Shown here piece by piece: positions 8,156 to 15,366 of a stretch of 19,350 nucleotides of DNA (its first letter is position 1; every line of letters begins with the position of its first letter). Source of the stretch: UBA2330 sp049293015 (lineage in GTDB: Bacteria; Bacteroidota; Ignavibacteria; Tepidaquicellales; Tepidaquicellaceae). The DNA is taken from the NCBI GenBank assembly GCA_049293015.1, contig JBATSB010000199.1, positions 1 through 19,350 on the forward strand, read 5' to 3'. Position numbers and translations under genes: made by a program. The notes under the pieces were generated by a model that saw nothing but the letters and a program-made list of their open reading frames with translations, did not search any database and had not been told where the DNA came from.

Positions 8156-8359
8156 ATGAACATTACAAATAGAATCGAAAGTAATCCTTCTGTTATGCTG
8201 GGTAAACCAGTTATAAAAGGAACAAGAATTACTGTTGAATTACTATTAAAAAAACTGGCCGAGGGAAATACAGTAGAACAGATTTTAAATTCTTATGATC
8301 ATATTACAATAGAAGATATTTATGCTTCTATAAATTATGCAGATCTTAAGAGTAGATGA
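8156..8359 (+). CDS. DUF433 small protein, antitoxin-like, no toxin partner
   Basis: A 67-residue DUF433 protein: SNPSVMLGKPVIKGTRITVE followed by a helical segment LLLKKLAEGNTVEQIL and ending YASINYADLKSR. DUF433 proteins have a winged-helix-like fold and often pair with a DUF5615 PIN-like toxin encoded directly downstream. Here the downstream gene is aconitase after 66 non-coding bases, and the upstream gene is the DEDDy exonuclease, so the usual partner is missing. It may be an orphan antitoxin, a small DNA-binding regulator, or part of a unit with the exonuclease. The ATG at 8156 gives the usual length, and no Shine-Dalgarno is seen. Family call is sure; role unknown. Confidence 0.85.
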   Translation: MNITNRIESNPSVMLGKPVIKGTRITVELLLKKLAEGNTVEQILNSYDHITIEDIYASINYADLKSR

Positions 8360-8425
8360 AGTATAAATAGTAAAGTAAATCAAAAAAACAAAATATATTT
8401 AATAAACTTATAACAGGATATAAAA

Positions 8426-10669
8426 ATGTTTGATCTCGAATTAATCAAAAACGTTTACGCAAATTTCAAAAGTAAAGTAGAAGATGCTAAAAAATTACTT
8501 GGCAGACCAATGACCTATACTGAGAAGATCCTTTATGCTCATCTTTGGGAAAAACCTGCTACACCTTATAACAGAGGAACTGACTTTACGGATTTTAAAC
8601 CTGACAGAGTCGCCATGCAGGATGCGACAGCTCAGATGGCTTTGCTGCAATTTATGTCAACAGGTATGCCGAAAGTTGCAGTGCCATCCACTGTTCACTG
8701 CGACCATTTAATCGAAGCCGAAGTAGGCGCAAAGAATGATCTGCTGAGGGCTTACGGTGACAATAAAGAAGTATATGACTTTCTCTCAAGTGTTTCCAAT
8801 AAATATGGAATCGGATTCTGGAAACCGGGTGCAGGTATTATTCATCAGGTCGTCCTCGAAAATTATGCATTCCCCGGCGGTATGATGATCGGAACAGATT
8901 CACATACTCCAAATGCAGGCGGACTTGGTATGATAGCTATCGGAGTCGGCGGTGCTGATGCAGTAGATGTCATGGCAGGTATGCCGTGGGAATTAAAATT
9001 TCCAAAGATCATCGGTGTAAAACTAACCGGTAAACTCAATGGCTGGACTTCACCAAAAGATGTAATTCTGAAGCTTGCAGGTATCCTTACTGTAAAAGGC
9101 GGTACCGGTGCGATAGTGGAATACTTTGGTGAAGGAACTTCATCAATTTCCTGTACAGGCAAAGGCACTATCTGTAACATGGGTGCTGAGATCGGCGCGA
9201 CTACTTCCCTCTTTCCATATGATGAAAAAATGTTTGCATATTTAAAAGCAACTGAACGTGAGGAAATTGGAAATCTTGCAAATGGAATCTCTGATGACCT
9301 TAAAGCTGACGATGGTAGTGAATCTTATTATGATCAAATAATTGAAATTGATCTGTCCACACTTGAGCCGCATGTTAACGGACCTTATACTCCTGATCTT
9401 GCATGGCCTATTTCGGAATTTAAAAATGCTGTGATAGAAAATGGCTATCCTGAAGAATTGAAAGTTGCACTCATCGGAAGCTGTACAAATTCTTCTTATG
9501 AAGATATGGAAAGATCAGCTTCAGTAGCCAGACAGGCAATTGCAAAAAATATCAAGGCAAAATCTGAATTTACAATTACTCCTGGTTCGGAGCAGATCAG
9601 AGCAACTATTGAACGTGACGGACAGCTTGAAGCATTTGAAAAAGTCGGCGGTCTTGTACTGGCAAATGCCTGTGGTCCGTGTATCGGACAGTGGAAAAGA
9701 CATGACGTAAAAGAAGGTGAAAAAAATTCCATCATAACTTCTTACAATAGAAATTTTTCAAAAAGAAATGATGGCAACTCTGCAACACATTCTTTTGTAG
9801 CTTCGCCTGAGATCGTTACAGCATTTGCATTAGCTGGTGATCTGAAATTTAATCCGCTTACTGATACTCTTAAAAATGAAAACGGTGAAGATGTATTGCT
9901 TGATATTCCAACCGGTAACGAACTGCCTGACCGAGGTTTTCTAAAAGGCGAGGAAGGATATGTTGCACCTGCTGAAGAAGGATCTGATATCGAAGTGGTA
10001 ATTCATCATGAAAGTCAGAGACTTGAAGCACTTGAACCTTTTAAAAAACATGATCTTGAAAATGATTTTAAAAACTTACATGTACTTCTAAAAGCCAAAG
10101 GAAAATGTACTACTGATCATATTTCTATGGCTGGACCATGGCTTAGATACAGAGGTCATCTGGATAACATTTCCAATAATATGTTTATCGGTGCAGTCAA
10201 TAGTTTTAATGATAAAGTAAATGAAGTCAAAAACCATCTCAGCGGAAATTACGAAGAGGTACCGAGAGTAGCACGTCATTACAAAGGAAAAAACATTGGA
10301 TGGGTAGTGATAGGTGAAGAAAATTACGGCGAGGGTTCTTCCCGTGAACATGCAGCAATGGAGCCGAGATTCCTTGGCGGAAAAGCGATCATTGTAAAAT
10401 CATTTGCTCGTATTCACGAAACTAATCTTAAAAAACAGGGAATGCTTCCGCTGACTTTTAATGATCCGGCTGATTATGATAAGATCAGAGAAGATGATAA
10501 GATCGATCTGGATGTATCTGATATTAAGCCGGGTGTTCAGATAAAAATGACTTTGAAACATTCTGACGGAAATGAAGATACGGTAATGCTAATTCATACT
10601 ATGAATGACCAGCAAATAAAATGGTTCCATAATGGCAGTGCGTTGAATATGATGGGTGGTGGGAAATAG
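8426..10669 (+). CDS. Aconitate hydratase, mitochondrial type
   Basis: A 747-residue aconitase that interconverts citrate and isocitrate in the TCA cycle using a [4Fe-4S] cluster in the cytosol. The three cluster ligands are visible: Cys353 in IGSCTNSSYEDM, and Cys416 and Cys419 in NACGPCIGQW, with the same 63- and 3-residue spacing as mitochondrial aconitase. Other family landmarks are the substrate loop GTDSHTPNAGGLGMIAIGVG (157-176), CDHLIEAE near 92-99, and the C-terminal swivelling domain with GEENYGEGSSREHAAMEPR. The length and pattern fit the mitochondrial-type group, not AcnB or the longer AcnA. A weak AGGA precedes the ATG by about 9 bases. It is last in the same-strand run from 5035; the first palindrome of the following array probably terminates its transcript. 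Confidence 0.95.
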   Translation: MFDLELIKNVYANFKSKVEDAKKLLGRPMTYTEKILYAHLWEKPATPYNRGTDFTDFKPDRVAMQDATAQMALLQFMSTGMPKVAVPSTVHCDHLIEAEVGAKNDLLRAYGDNKEVYDFLSSVSNKYGIGFWKPGAGIIHQVVLENYAFPGGMMIGTDSHTPNAGGLGMIAIGVGGADAVDVMAGMPWELKFPKIIGVKLTGKLNGWTSPKDVILKLAGILTVKGGTGAIVEYFGEGTSSISCTGKGTICNMGAEIGATTSLFPYDEKMFAYLKATEREEIGNLANGISDDLKADDGSESYYDQIIEIDLSTLEPHVNGPYTPDLAWPISEFKNAVIENGYPEELKVALIGSCTNSSYEDMERSASVARQAIAKNIKAKSEFTITPGSEQIRATIERDGQLEAFEKVGGLVLANACGPCIGQWKRHDVKEGEKNSIITSYNRNFSKRNDGNSATHSFVASPEIVTAFALAGDLKFNPLTDTLKNENGEDVLLDIPTGNELPDRGFLKGEEGYVAPAEEGSDIEVVIHHESQRLEALEPFKKHDLENDFKNLHVLLKAKGKCTTDHISMAGPWLRYRGHLDNISNNMFIGAVNSFNDKVNEVKNHLSGNYEEVPRVARHYKGKNIGWVVIGEENYGEGSSREHAAMEPRFLGGKAIIVKSFARIHETNLKKQGMLPLTFNDPADYDKIREDDKIDLDVSDIKPGVQIKMTLKHSDGNEDTVMLIHTMNDQQIKWFHNGSALNMMGGGK

Positions 10670-10731
10670 ATATAAATAACATAATACAATATCTGGAATT
10701 TTGAGAACTTTATTTTTTTGGAAATATTGTC

Positions 10732-10749
10732 ACCCCTTCGGGGTTTTTT
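10732..10749 (+). terminator. Probable intrinsic terminator of aconitase (REP copy 1)
   Basis: ACCCC-TTC-GGGGT forms a short GC-rich hairpin followed directly by a T-run (10744-10749), 62 bases after the aconitase stop. It is also the first copy of the palindrome array, so the repeat may have been co-opted as a terminator. Confidence 0.65.
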
Positions 10750-11048
10750 AAATTTAAAAATATTGTCTATAAAAATATCACCCCTTCGGGGTTTGACTAA
10801 AATCTTTATTCTAAAATAGATGTGATATTTTTATAGAATCATCATTTCATTTACATTAACCCCGAAGGGGTGACATTATTATAGAAACATTTATATAGAA
10901 ACATTAATTCATTTCCATTAACCCCGAAGGGGTGACAGTATTATAGAGACATTTATATAGAAACATTAATTCATTTCCATTAACCCCGAAGGGGTGACAG
11001 TTTTATAGATTTTTTGATTCAATCGCATTTTCAAAACCCCGAAGGGGT
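10732..11048. repeat. REP-like palindrome array, six copies
   Basis: Six copies of a 13-base palindrome with 5-bp arms and a 3-base loop. Two read ACCCCTTCGGGGT (10732-10744, 10780-10792) and four read ACCCCGAAGGGGT (10859-10871, 10921-10933, 10983-10995, 11036-11048). The first two and last four face each other around about 10800. The flank is partly conserved: TCTATAAAAATATCAC (10766-10781) is the exact reverse complement of 10822-10837. Copies 3 to 5 are spaced 62 bases apart in a tandem duplication with only a few differences. Copy 6 ends 12 bases before the Shine-Dalgarno of the transposase gene. Known REP elements are short palindromes clustered around RAYT transposase genes, which is how I read this. 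Confidence 0.88.
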
Positions 11049-11071
11049 GAAATTATTATTGGAGGAAAAAA

Positions 11072-11533
11072 ATGGCAGGAACATTTTCACAAATTTATAT
11101 CCAAATTGTATTTGCTGTAAAAGGCAGACAAAATTTAATAGACAGATCATTCAAAGAAGATTTAAACAAATACATCACCGGAATTATTAAAGGAAAAAAT
11201 CAAAAACCGATTATTGTAAATGGAATGTCTGATCATATTCATGCTTTCGTAGGTCTGCGCCCGTCTTTGAGCATTTCAGATCTAGCACGGGATATCAAAA
11301 ACAATTCTTCAAACTATATAAACGAAAATGGTTTTACAAATAAGAAGTTTTCATGGCAAGAAGGTTTTGGAGCATTTTCATATTCACATTCTCACATACA
11401 AAATGTGTACAATTATATCTTAAATCAAGAAGAACACCACAGGAAAAGATCATTCAAAGAAGAGTATATAGAATTATTAAAAAATTTTGAAATTGATCAT
11501 GATGAAAAATATTTATTCGAATGGATTGAATGA
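11072..11533 (+). CDS. REP-associated-type Y1 tyrosine transposase (IS200-like, single domain)
   Basis: A 153-residue Y1_Tnp (HUH) protein. The metal-binding HUH motif is His55-Ile-His57 in MSDHIHAFVGL and the likely nucleophile is Tyr115 in NYILNQEEHH; GFGAFSYSHSHI at 98-109 and the ending YLFEWIE are typical of the group. Such enzymes cut and join single-stranded DNA at hairpins through a 5'-phosphotyrosine. No tnpB or accessory gene is adjacent, and six identical palindromes lie directly upstream, so it fits the RAYT class better than a mobile IS200/IS605 element. A strong GGAGG (11061-11065) sets the ATG 6 bases later. All key residues are present, so it should be active. Whether it binds the upstream palindromes is inference from the arrangement. 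Confidence 0.9.
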   Translation: MAGTFSQIYIQIVFAVKGRQNLIDRSFKEDLNKYITGIIKGKNQKPIIVNGMSDHIHAFVGLRPSLSISDLARDIKNNSSNYINENGFTNKKFSWQEGFGAFSYSHSHIQNVYNYILNQEEHHRKRSFKEEYIELLKNFEIDHDEKYLFEWIE

Positions 11534-11555
11534 ATAATTGATCAATATTCATTCA
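11527..11555 (+). other. Hairpin overlapping the transposase stop codon
   Basis: TGAATGAATA (11527-11536) pairs perfectly with TATTCATTCA (11546-11555), enclosing the palindrome TTGATCAA. It spans the TGA stop at 11531-11533. There is no following T-run, so it is a poor intrinsic terminator; it could protect the mRNA 3' end or mark the right boundary of the transposase unit. Confidence 0.65.
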
Positions 11556-11610
11556 CATTAATTTTTGATGAGCATTGATTTACCAAATCTATTAAAAATT
11601 TAATTACTAA

Positions 11611-12369
11611 ATGAAAACTATTTTTATTTTTTTTGCAATTTGTGTTTTTATATTATCTAACTGTACAGTTCTTTCCGCACAAAATATCACTACAAAAAAC
11701 GTTTGTGAAAAATGGAATGTTCTTGATGAACAAATTAAAACCGGCAGCATTGATAAAGATGATGCTGAAGAATTACTCATCAGCTATGAACCTGCTGTAA
11801 TAAAATATTATAAGAATAACGGCGGCAAAGAATATAAAAAAAGTGACTGGGTTTTTCCTTTGAAAAATTTTACTTCAATTTATTACAGAGAAAACGGAAA
11901 AGATTTCAGATTAAGTACTTATGACTATTTTCAGGGAAGTAATTCCAAAGGGCACCCGGCTCATGATATTATGATCTTTGATGAAAACAAAGATTTATTA
12001 GACGACTCTACTTTAAAACCGGTCGATGTTGTCAGCATGTCAGGCGGAGTTGTCGTTGCAGTTGATTCTACCTGGAAAGTCGGCTCTACTCTGAGAGGCG
12101 GGATGTATGTTAAAATTTTTGATGTGACTAATAAAGGATTATTTTATTATTCACACCTTTCAGTTGTAAGTGTAAAGCCGGGGGATATCCTTTCACCTGG
12201 TGATAAGATCGGAGAGGTCGGGAGATCAGGCAGGAAGACTATTCTAAAAGAAGGCAAAACTCATCTGCATATTTCTTATTTAAAATCAGATTTCGGCTAC
12301 CCTGTTCCGGAAGAATTTATAAACGATCTCTATTCTTCAGAAAAAAAACTGCTCAACTCACAGAAGTAA
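11611..12369 (+). CDS. Secreted M23-family (LytM) metallopeptidase
   Basis: A 252-residue exported protein with an N-terminal signal peptide (MKTIFIFFAICVFIL, likely cut after VLSA at residue 23; a Cys at 18 is in a poor lipobox). The C-terminal half is an M23/LytM domain with the zinc ligands intact: His115-x3-Asp119 in GHPAHD, and His218-x-His220 in THLHIS, plus His182 in YYSHLS. GGVVVAV, SPGDKIGEVG and the SGG turn are typical of the family. Such enzymes cut peptide cross-bridges of peptidoglycan in the periplasm. The region from 24 to about 110 is specific to this protein, with no recognised domain. The catalytic set argues for a true peptidase, not a degenerate regulator of the EnvC/NlpD kind. 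It stands alone, 130 bases before the EgtB-like gene, with no Shine-Dalgarno. Confidence 0.88.
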   Translation: MKTIFIFFAICVFILSNCTVLSAQNITTKNVCEKWNVLDEQIKTGSIDKDDAEELLISYEPAVIKYYKNNGGKEYKKSDWVFPLKNFTSIYYRENGKDFRLSTYDYFQGSNSKGHPAHDIMIFDENKDLLDDSTLKPVDVVSMSGGVVVAVDSTWKVGSTLRGGMYVKIFDVTNKGLFYYSHLSVVSVKPGDILSPGDKIGEVGRSGRKTILKEGKTHLHISYLKSDFGYPVPEEFINDLYSSEKKLLNSQK

Positions 12370-12499
12370 ATCTAACTATCATTTCTTACTTTAAAATATT
12401 ATGATATTCGGTGTGAAACATCAATATTTATGAGTTTTAATTTTTTATAATAATCACTAAAATCAATCTGCCTCAAATTCAATTTTTACAAAAATTTTC

Positions 12500-13864
12500 A
12501 TGATTTATACAAATACTGACTCACACATTAAAGAGATTAAATCCTTTGAAAAGACAGGTACGTTCTTTGATGAATTTATTAAGGTGAGAGATCAGACTAT
12601 TGAAATTGTTACTCCACTTGAGACTGAAGATTATGTCGTTCAGACAGAAGCTTTCATGAGTCCGCCCCGCTGGCATCTCGGACATCTGACCTGGTTTTAT
12701 GATCAGCTTTTGAGAAGATTTTATGATGGATATAAACCATTCAAAGAGAATTATGATTTTTATTTCAATTCTTATTATCTCACATTCGGTGAACTTTTCA
12801 ACAAATCAAGACGCGGCACAATTTCACGACCGACGGTTAAGCAGACAATTGAATACTGGAATTACATTAACTCTGAGGTATTTAATTTTTTGAACAACAG
12901 CAATGGACATTTTGACGAAAAAGTAAAGCAGCTTTTTATACTCGGATTTCATCACGAATATCAGCATCAGGAACTTATGATCTATGATCTGCAGCATTTA
13001 CTTGCTGATAAATACATTCCCGTTGAAATGAATGCTCAGCCTGAAAATAACTCTTCACTCAAAAAAGGTGAAATGATTGAAATCCCCGGAGGAATTTTTG
13101 AAATGGGTTTTGATAAAAATGTTTATCCTGATTTATTTGCTTATGATATTGAAATGCCTTTGCATAAAGTTTATCTGAATGATTTTAAAATTGATAAATA
13201 TCCTGTGACAAATGGTGAATATCTTGAATTCATAAATGACGGCGGATACACTAATTTTAAATACTGGCTGTCAGAAGGATGGGAAGCTGTTAAGTTTAAC
13301 GAATGGAAAGCTCCGCTATACTGGCAGATGAATGATAACGGAAACTGGTCGAAGATTGATTTTCGAGGTGAAAAAAATATTACAGAAATTGCAGATGAAC
13401 CAGTAATTAATGTCAGCTATTTCGAAGCTGCAGCTTATGCAAAATGGGCAGGTAAGAGACTTCCTACTGAAGCCGAATGGGAAAAAGCTGCGTCCTTTGA
13501 TGAAAGTAAAAATTGTAAAAATCTTTATCCATGGGGAAATGATTTACCGAATAAAGAAAATTCAAACACATTTGATTCAAGGATTTGGTCTCCTGCTAAG
13601 ATTGGTTCTTATAATAATTTTAAAAGCAGTTATGGCTGTGAACATATGATCGGTGACTGCTGGGAATGGACTTCATCAGAGTTCATGCCTTATCCCGGGT
13701 TTCAAACAGGCTTTGAGGAATACAATGATAAGTGGTTCAATAATCAGAAAGTATTAAGAGGCGGCTCATTCGCTACACCCGGAATTTCCACAAGAAATAC
13801 TTACAGGAATTTTTTCAAGACACATGAGAGATGGATGATATCAGGATTTAGATGCGCGGTTTAA
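12500..13864 (+). CDS. EgtB-type sulfoxide synthase (DinB_2 + FGE-sulfatase domains)
   Basis: A 454-residue two-domain protein. The N-terminal DinB-like helical domain carries the three-histidine iron site: His62 in SPPRWHLGHLTW and the His152-x3-His156 pair in HHEYQHQEL. The C-terminal formylglycine-generating-enzyme-like domain begins near residue 190 (EMIEIPGGIFEMGF), with KWAGKRLPTEAEWEKAA, YPWGN, and the ending LRGGSFATPG...RNFF...ISGFRCAV. Family members join a thiol to the imidazole of trimethylhistidine using O2 and iron, as in ergothioneine synthesis. No egtD methyltransferase gene is in the window. It lacks the C-terminal methyltransferase of OvoA. SenA, which makes selenoneine, has the same architecture and cannot be excluded. 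Cytosolic. No Shine-Dalgarno is seen at the ATG. Architecture is certain, exact product less so. Confidence 0.85.
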   Translation: MIYTNTDSHIKEIKSFEKTGTFFDEFIKVRDQTIEIVTPLETEDYVVQTEAFMSPPRWHLGHLTWFYDQLLRRFYDGYKPFKENYDFYFNSYYLTFGELFNKSRRGTISRPTVKQTIEYWNYINSEVFNFLNNSNGHFDEKVKQLFILGFHHEYQHQELMIYDLQHLLADKYIPVEMNAQPENNSSLKKGEMIEIPGGIFEMGFDKNVYPDLFAYDIEMPLHKVYLNDFKIDKYPVTNGEYLEFINDGGYTNFKYWLSEGWEAVKFNEWKAPLYWQMNDNGNWSKIDFRGEKNITEIADEPVINVSYFEAAAYAKWAGKRLPTEAEWEKAASFDESKNCKNLYPWGNDLPNKENSNTFDSRIWSPAKIGSYNNFKSSYGCEHMIGDCWEWTSSEFMPYPGFQTGFEEYNDKWFNNQKVLRGGSFATPGISTRNTYRNFFKTHERWMISGFRCAV

Positions 13865-13908
13865 TTTTAAATTTTAAATGATAAATTTTAAATAAATAGA
13901 ATTGATTT

Positions 13909-13939
13909 TGCGAGGAGCGAAGTGACGAAGCAATCTCCG
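13909..13939. repeat. Widespread TGCGAGGAGCGAAGTGACG intergenic motif
   Basis: TGCGAGGAGCGAAGTGACG followed by AAGCAATCTCC. From memory this string, or its complement beginning GATTGCTTCG, recurs between genes in many unrelated bacteria. Here it directly precedes the 25-base tandem repeat. The function is not known to me. Confidence 0.55.
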
Positions 13940-13968
13940 AATCTAATACAAGATTTTCTTAGCATCAA

Positions 13969-14080
13969 TGTATCCGCAAAGTCATTTTTAAATTGTATCC
14001 GCAAAGTCATTTTTAAATTGTATCCGCAGAGTCACTTTTAAATTGTATCCGCAGAGTCACGTGATCTTCGGACTCTGCGG
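13969..14080. repeat. 25-bp tandem repeat ending in a hairpin
   Basis: Three full 25-base units starting TGTATCCGCA (13969-13993, 13994-14018, 14019-14043) and a partial fourth (from 14044). Units 1 and 2 are identical; units 3 and 4 share CGCAGAGTCAC where the first two have CGCAAAGTCAT. The fourth runs into a hairpin with perfect 10-bp arms, CCGCAGAGTC (14049-14058) and GACTCTGCGG (14071-14080). GAGTCA...GGACTCTGCGG also ends the hairpin repeat at 2669-2800, so the two repeats share a module. There are no spacers, so this is not a CRISPR. Confidence 0.85.
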
Positions 14081-14147
14081 AATGACTAAATAGAATAAAA
14101 AAGAAATTTTTAACAATAATAATAAACTAAAACAAAAGGAGTAAAAA

Positions 14148-14732
14148 ATGTCAGATATACTTAGTGGTTTGCTTGAAAATTTAACAGGCGGTCAGACACC
14201 TGATAAGATTGCATCAGGATTAAACATTGATCCAAACATTATTAAAAGTTTAATTCCCGTTATTGCGCCAATGATACTCGGCGGTCTGAAAAGACAGAGT
14301 GAAGAGAATGGCGGTCAGGATAGGGTCGATCATATTCTTAATAAATACGGAAATCCGGATATACTTGAGAATGTGGACAGTCACGTAGAAGTAAATTCAA
14401 GACAGGACAGTTTCGATTCCAATCTCGGCGGACTTCTTGGAAATTCAGGTTCACAGATCACAGATGTTCTCAAAGAAAAATTCAATCTGGATGCAGGTAC
14501 TGCTGCAAAGATAATACCATTGGTAGCTCCACTGATACTGGGCTATCTTACAAAAAGTAAAAATAATGACAATGTAGGTTCAGCAGGTTTTGCTTCATTC
14601 CTTGATCAGAACGGAGATGGAAGTATCATTGACGACGTTGCCGGATTTTTTACAAATAAGCAGCAGGATTCTAATCAGGGTTCAGGCGGCGGACTCATGG
14701 ATATACTTGGTGGTTTGTTGGGTGGAAAATAA
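14148..14732 (+). CDS. DUF937 protein with calcium-loop-like motif
   Basis: A 194-residue DUF937 protein of unknown function. It is built from two similar halves: IIKSLIPVIAPMILGGLKRQ (31-50) and AAKIIPLVAPLILGYLTKSK (119-138), each preceded by a helix and Gly/Leu-rich segments such as GGLLGNSG. The glycine-rich ending MDILGGLLGGK echoes the start MSDILSGLLENLTGG. At 153-163 DQNGDGSIIDD matches an EF-hand or dockerin-type calcium-binding loop and is followed by a short helix. There is no signal peptide; the hydrophobic segments could be buried helices. AAGGAG at 14136-14141 sets the ATG. It is a single-gene unit ended by a strong terminator. The DUF937 call is good; no biochemical role can be given. 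Confidence 0.85.
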   Translation: MSDILSGLLENLTGGQTPDKIASGLNIDPNIIKSLIPVIAPMILGGLKRQSEENGGQDRVDHILNKYGNPDILENVDSHVEVNSRQDSFDSNLGGLLGNSGSQITDVLKEKFNLDAGTAAKIIPLVAPLILGYLTKSKNNDNVGSAGFASFLDQNGDGSIIDDVAGFFTNKQQDSNQGSGGGLMDILGGLLGGK

Positions 14733-14757
14733 TTTTGTATAAAATTATTATTAAATT

Positions 14758-14792
14758 AATACGTCAGGACTTTCATCATGACGTATTTTTTT
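14758..14792 (+). terminator. Intrinsic terminator after the DUF937 gene
   Basis: AATACGTCA (14758-14766) pairs with TGACGTATT (14779-14787) across a 12-base loop, followed by a T-run to 14792. It lies 25 bases after the DUF937 stop. On the other strand it could also end the minus-strand gene at 14901, with a weaker T-tract. Confidence 0.85.
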
Positions 14793-14900
14793 ATAATTAT
14801 TAGTTTCTAAAAATTTTAAATGACTGATTCATTAATTTCAAGATTAGCATTTAAACAATTATTAAAAGCAAAGACAACTCAAATTTCCTAAATTCCATTA

Positions 14901-15302
14901 TCAAACATTCGGCATATAATCTTTCACAAAATCCAAATATCCTGTTCTACCGTTTCTCTTAGTCCATTTACTGACTGAATTTTTTATCTTTTTCAGGCAA
15001 TTTAGAATTTCTTTTATCGAAACTGAATCCTCAATAAAATTATCTTCATCATCTTCCAAAGGACTTTTACCCAAACGAAAATCGCACATCTCTTTTACAA
15101 ATTCATAAACCATTTCGGATTTTTCAGATAAATTAAAATCCCTGGGTTCTCTTCCTATATTTTCAGCAGAATAAAAATCTATTATAGATTCTAATGCAAA
15201 AGTAACATCGTAATCGATGAGATTTTTTTGAACTTTATAAACCGACTGAATAGCAAATTCGATATTCTGTAATACATCTAAATTTTTTTCTTCGAATGAC
15301 AT
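14901..15302 (-). CDS. Conserved hypothetical protein
   Basis: A 133-residue acidic, mainly helical protein with no signal peptide or membrane segment. The stretch LDVLQNIEFAIQSVYKVQ, then YDVTFALESIIDFYSAENIG and later CDFRLGK, looks like a small family I have seen in cyanobacteria and other bacteria without an assigned function; that is recollection, not a search. The C-terminus (KEILNCLKKIKNSVSKWTKR) is basic and ends GRTGYLDFVKDYMPNV. The start ATG at 15302 is 64 bases after the stop of the SprA-like lipoprotein gene on the same strand, so both may be on one transcript, but the small intracellular protein has no evident link to secretion. Coding looks real; no function is proposed. Confidence 0.7.
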   Translation of the reverse strand: MSFEEKNLDVLQNIEFAIQSVYKVQKNLIDYDVTFALESIIDFYSAENIGREPRDFNLSEKSEMVYEFVKEMCDFRLGKSPLEDDEDNFIEDSVSIKEILNCLKKIKNSVSKWTKRNGRTGYLDFVKDYMPNV

Positions 15303-15366
15303 AATAATTAAATAAATATACGATTAAAATATTTTCTACTTAAAATATAAAATGTTATAGATTCTA

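Noticed and set aside
8360..8425. Remnant of a toxin gene after DUF433
   Set aside because: Only 66 AT-rich bases lie before aconitase, with no reading frame resembling a PIN-like toxin.
10859..11048. Possible CRISPR array from regularly spaced palindromes
   Set aside because: The sequence between the palindromes is itself repeated, orientation switches in the array, and the neighbour is a Y1 transposase.
13969..14060. Possible CRISPR array
   Set aside because: The 25-base units are directly adjacent with no unique spacers, and no cas genes are present; it is a simple tandem repeat.
14820..14891. 23-residue ORF after the DUF937 terminator
   Set aside because: Too short, with no ribosome-binding site, and positioned between convergent genes in AT-rich DNA.
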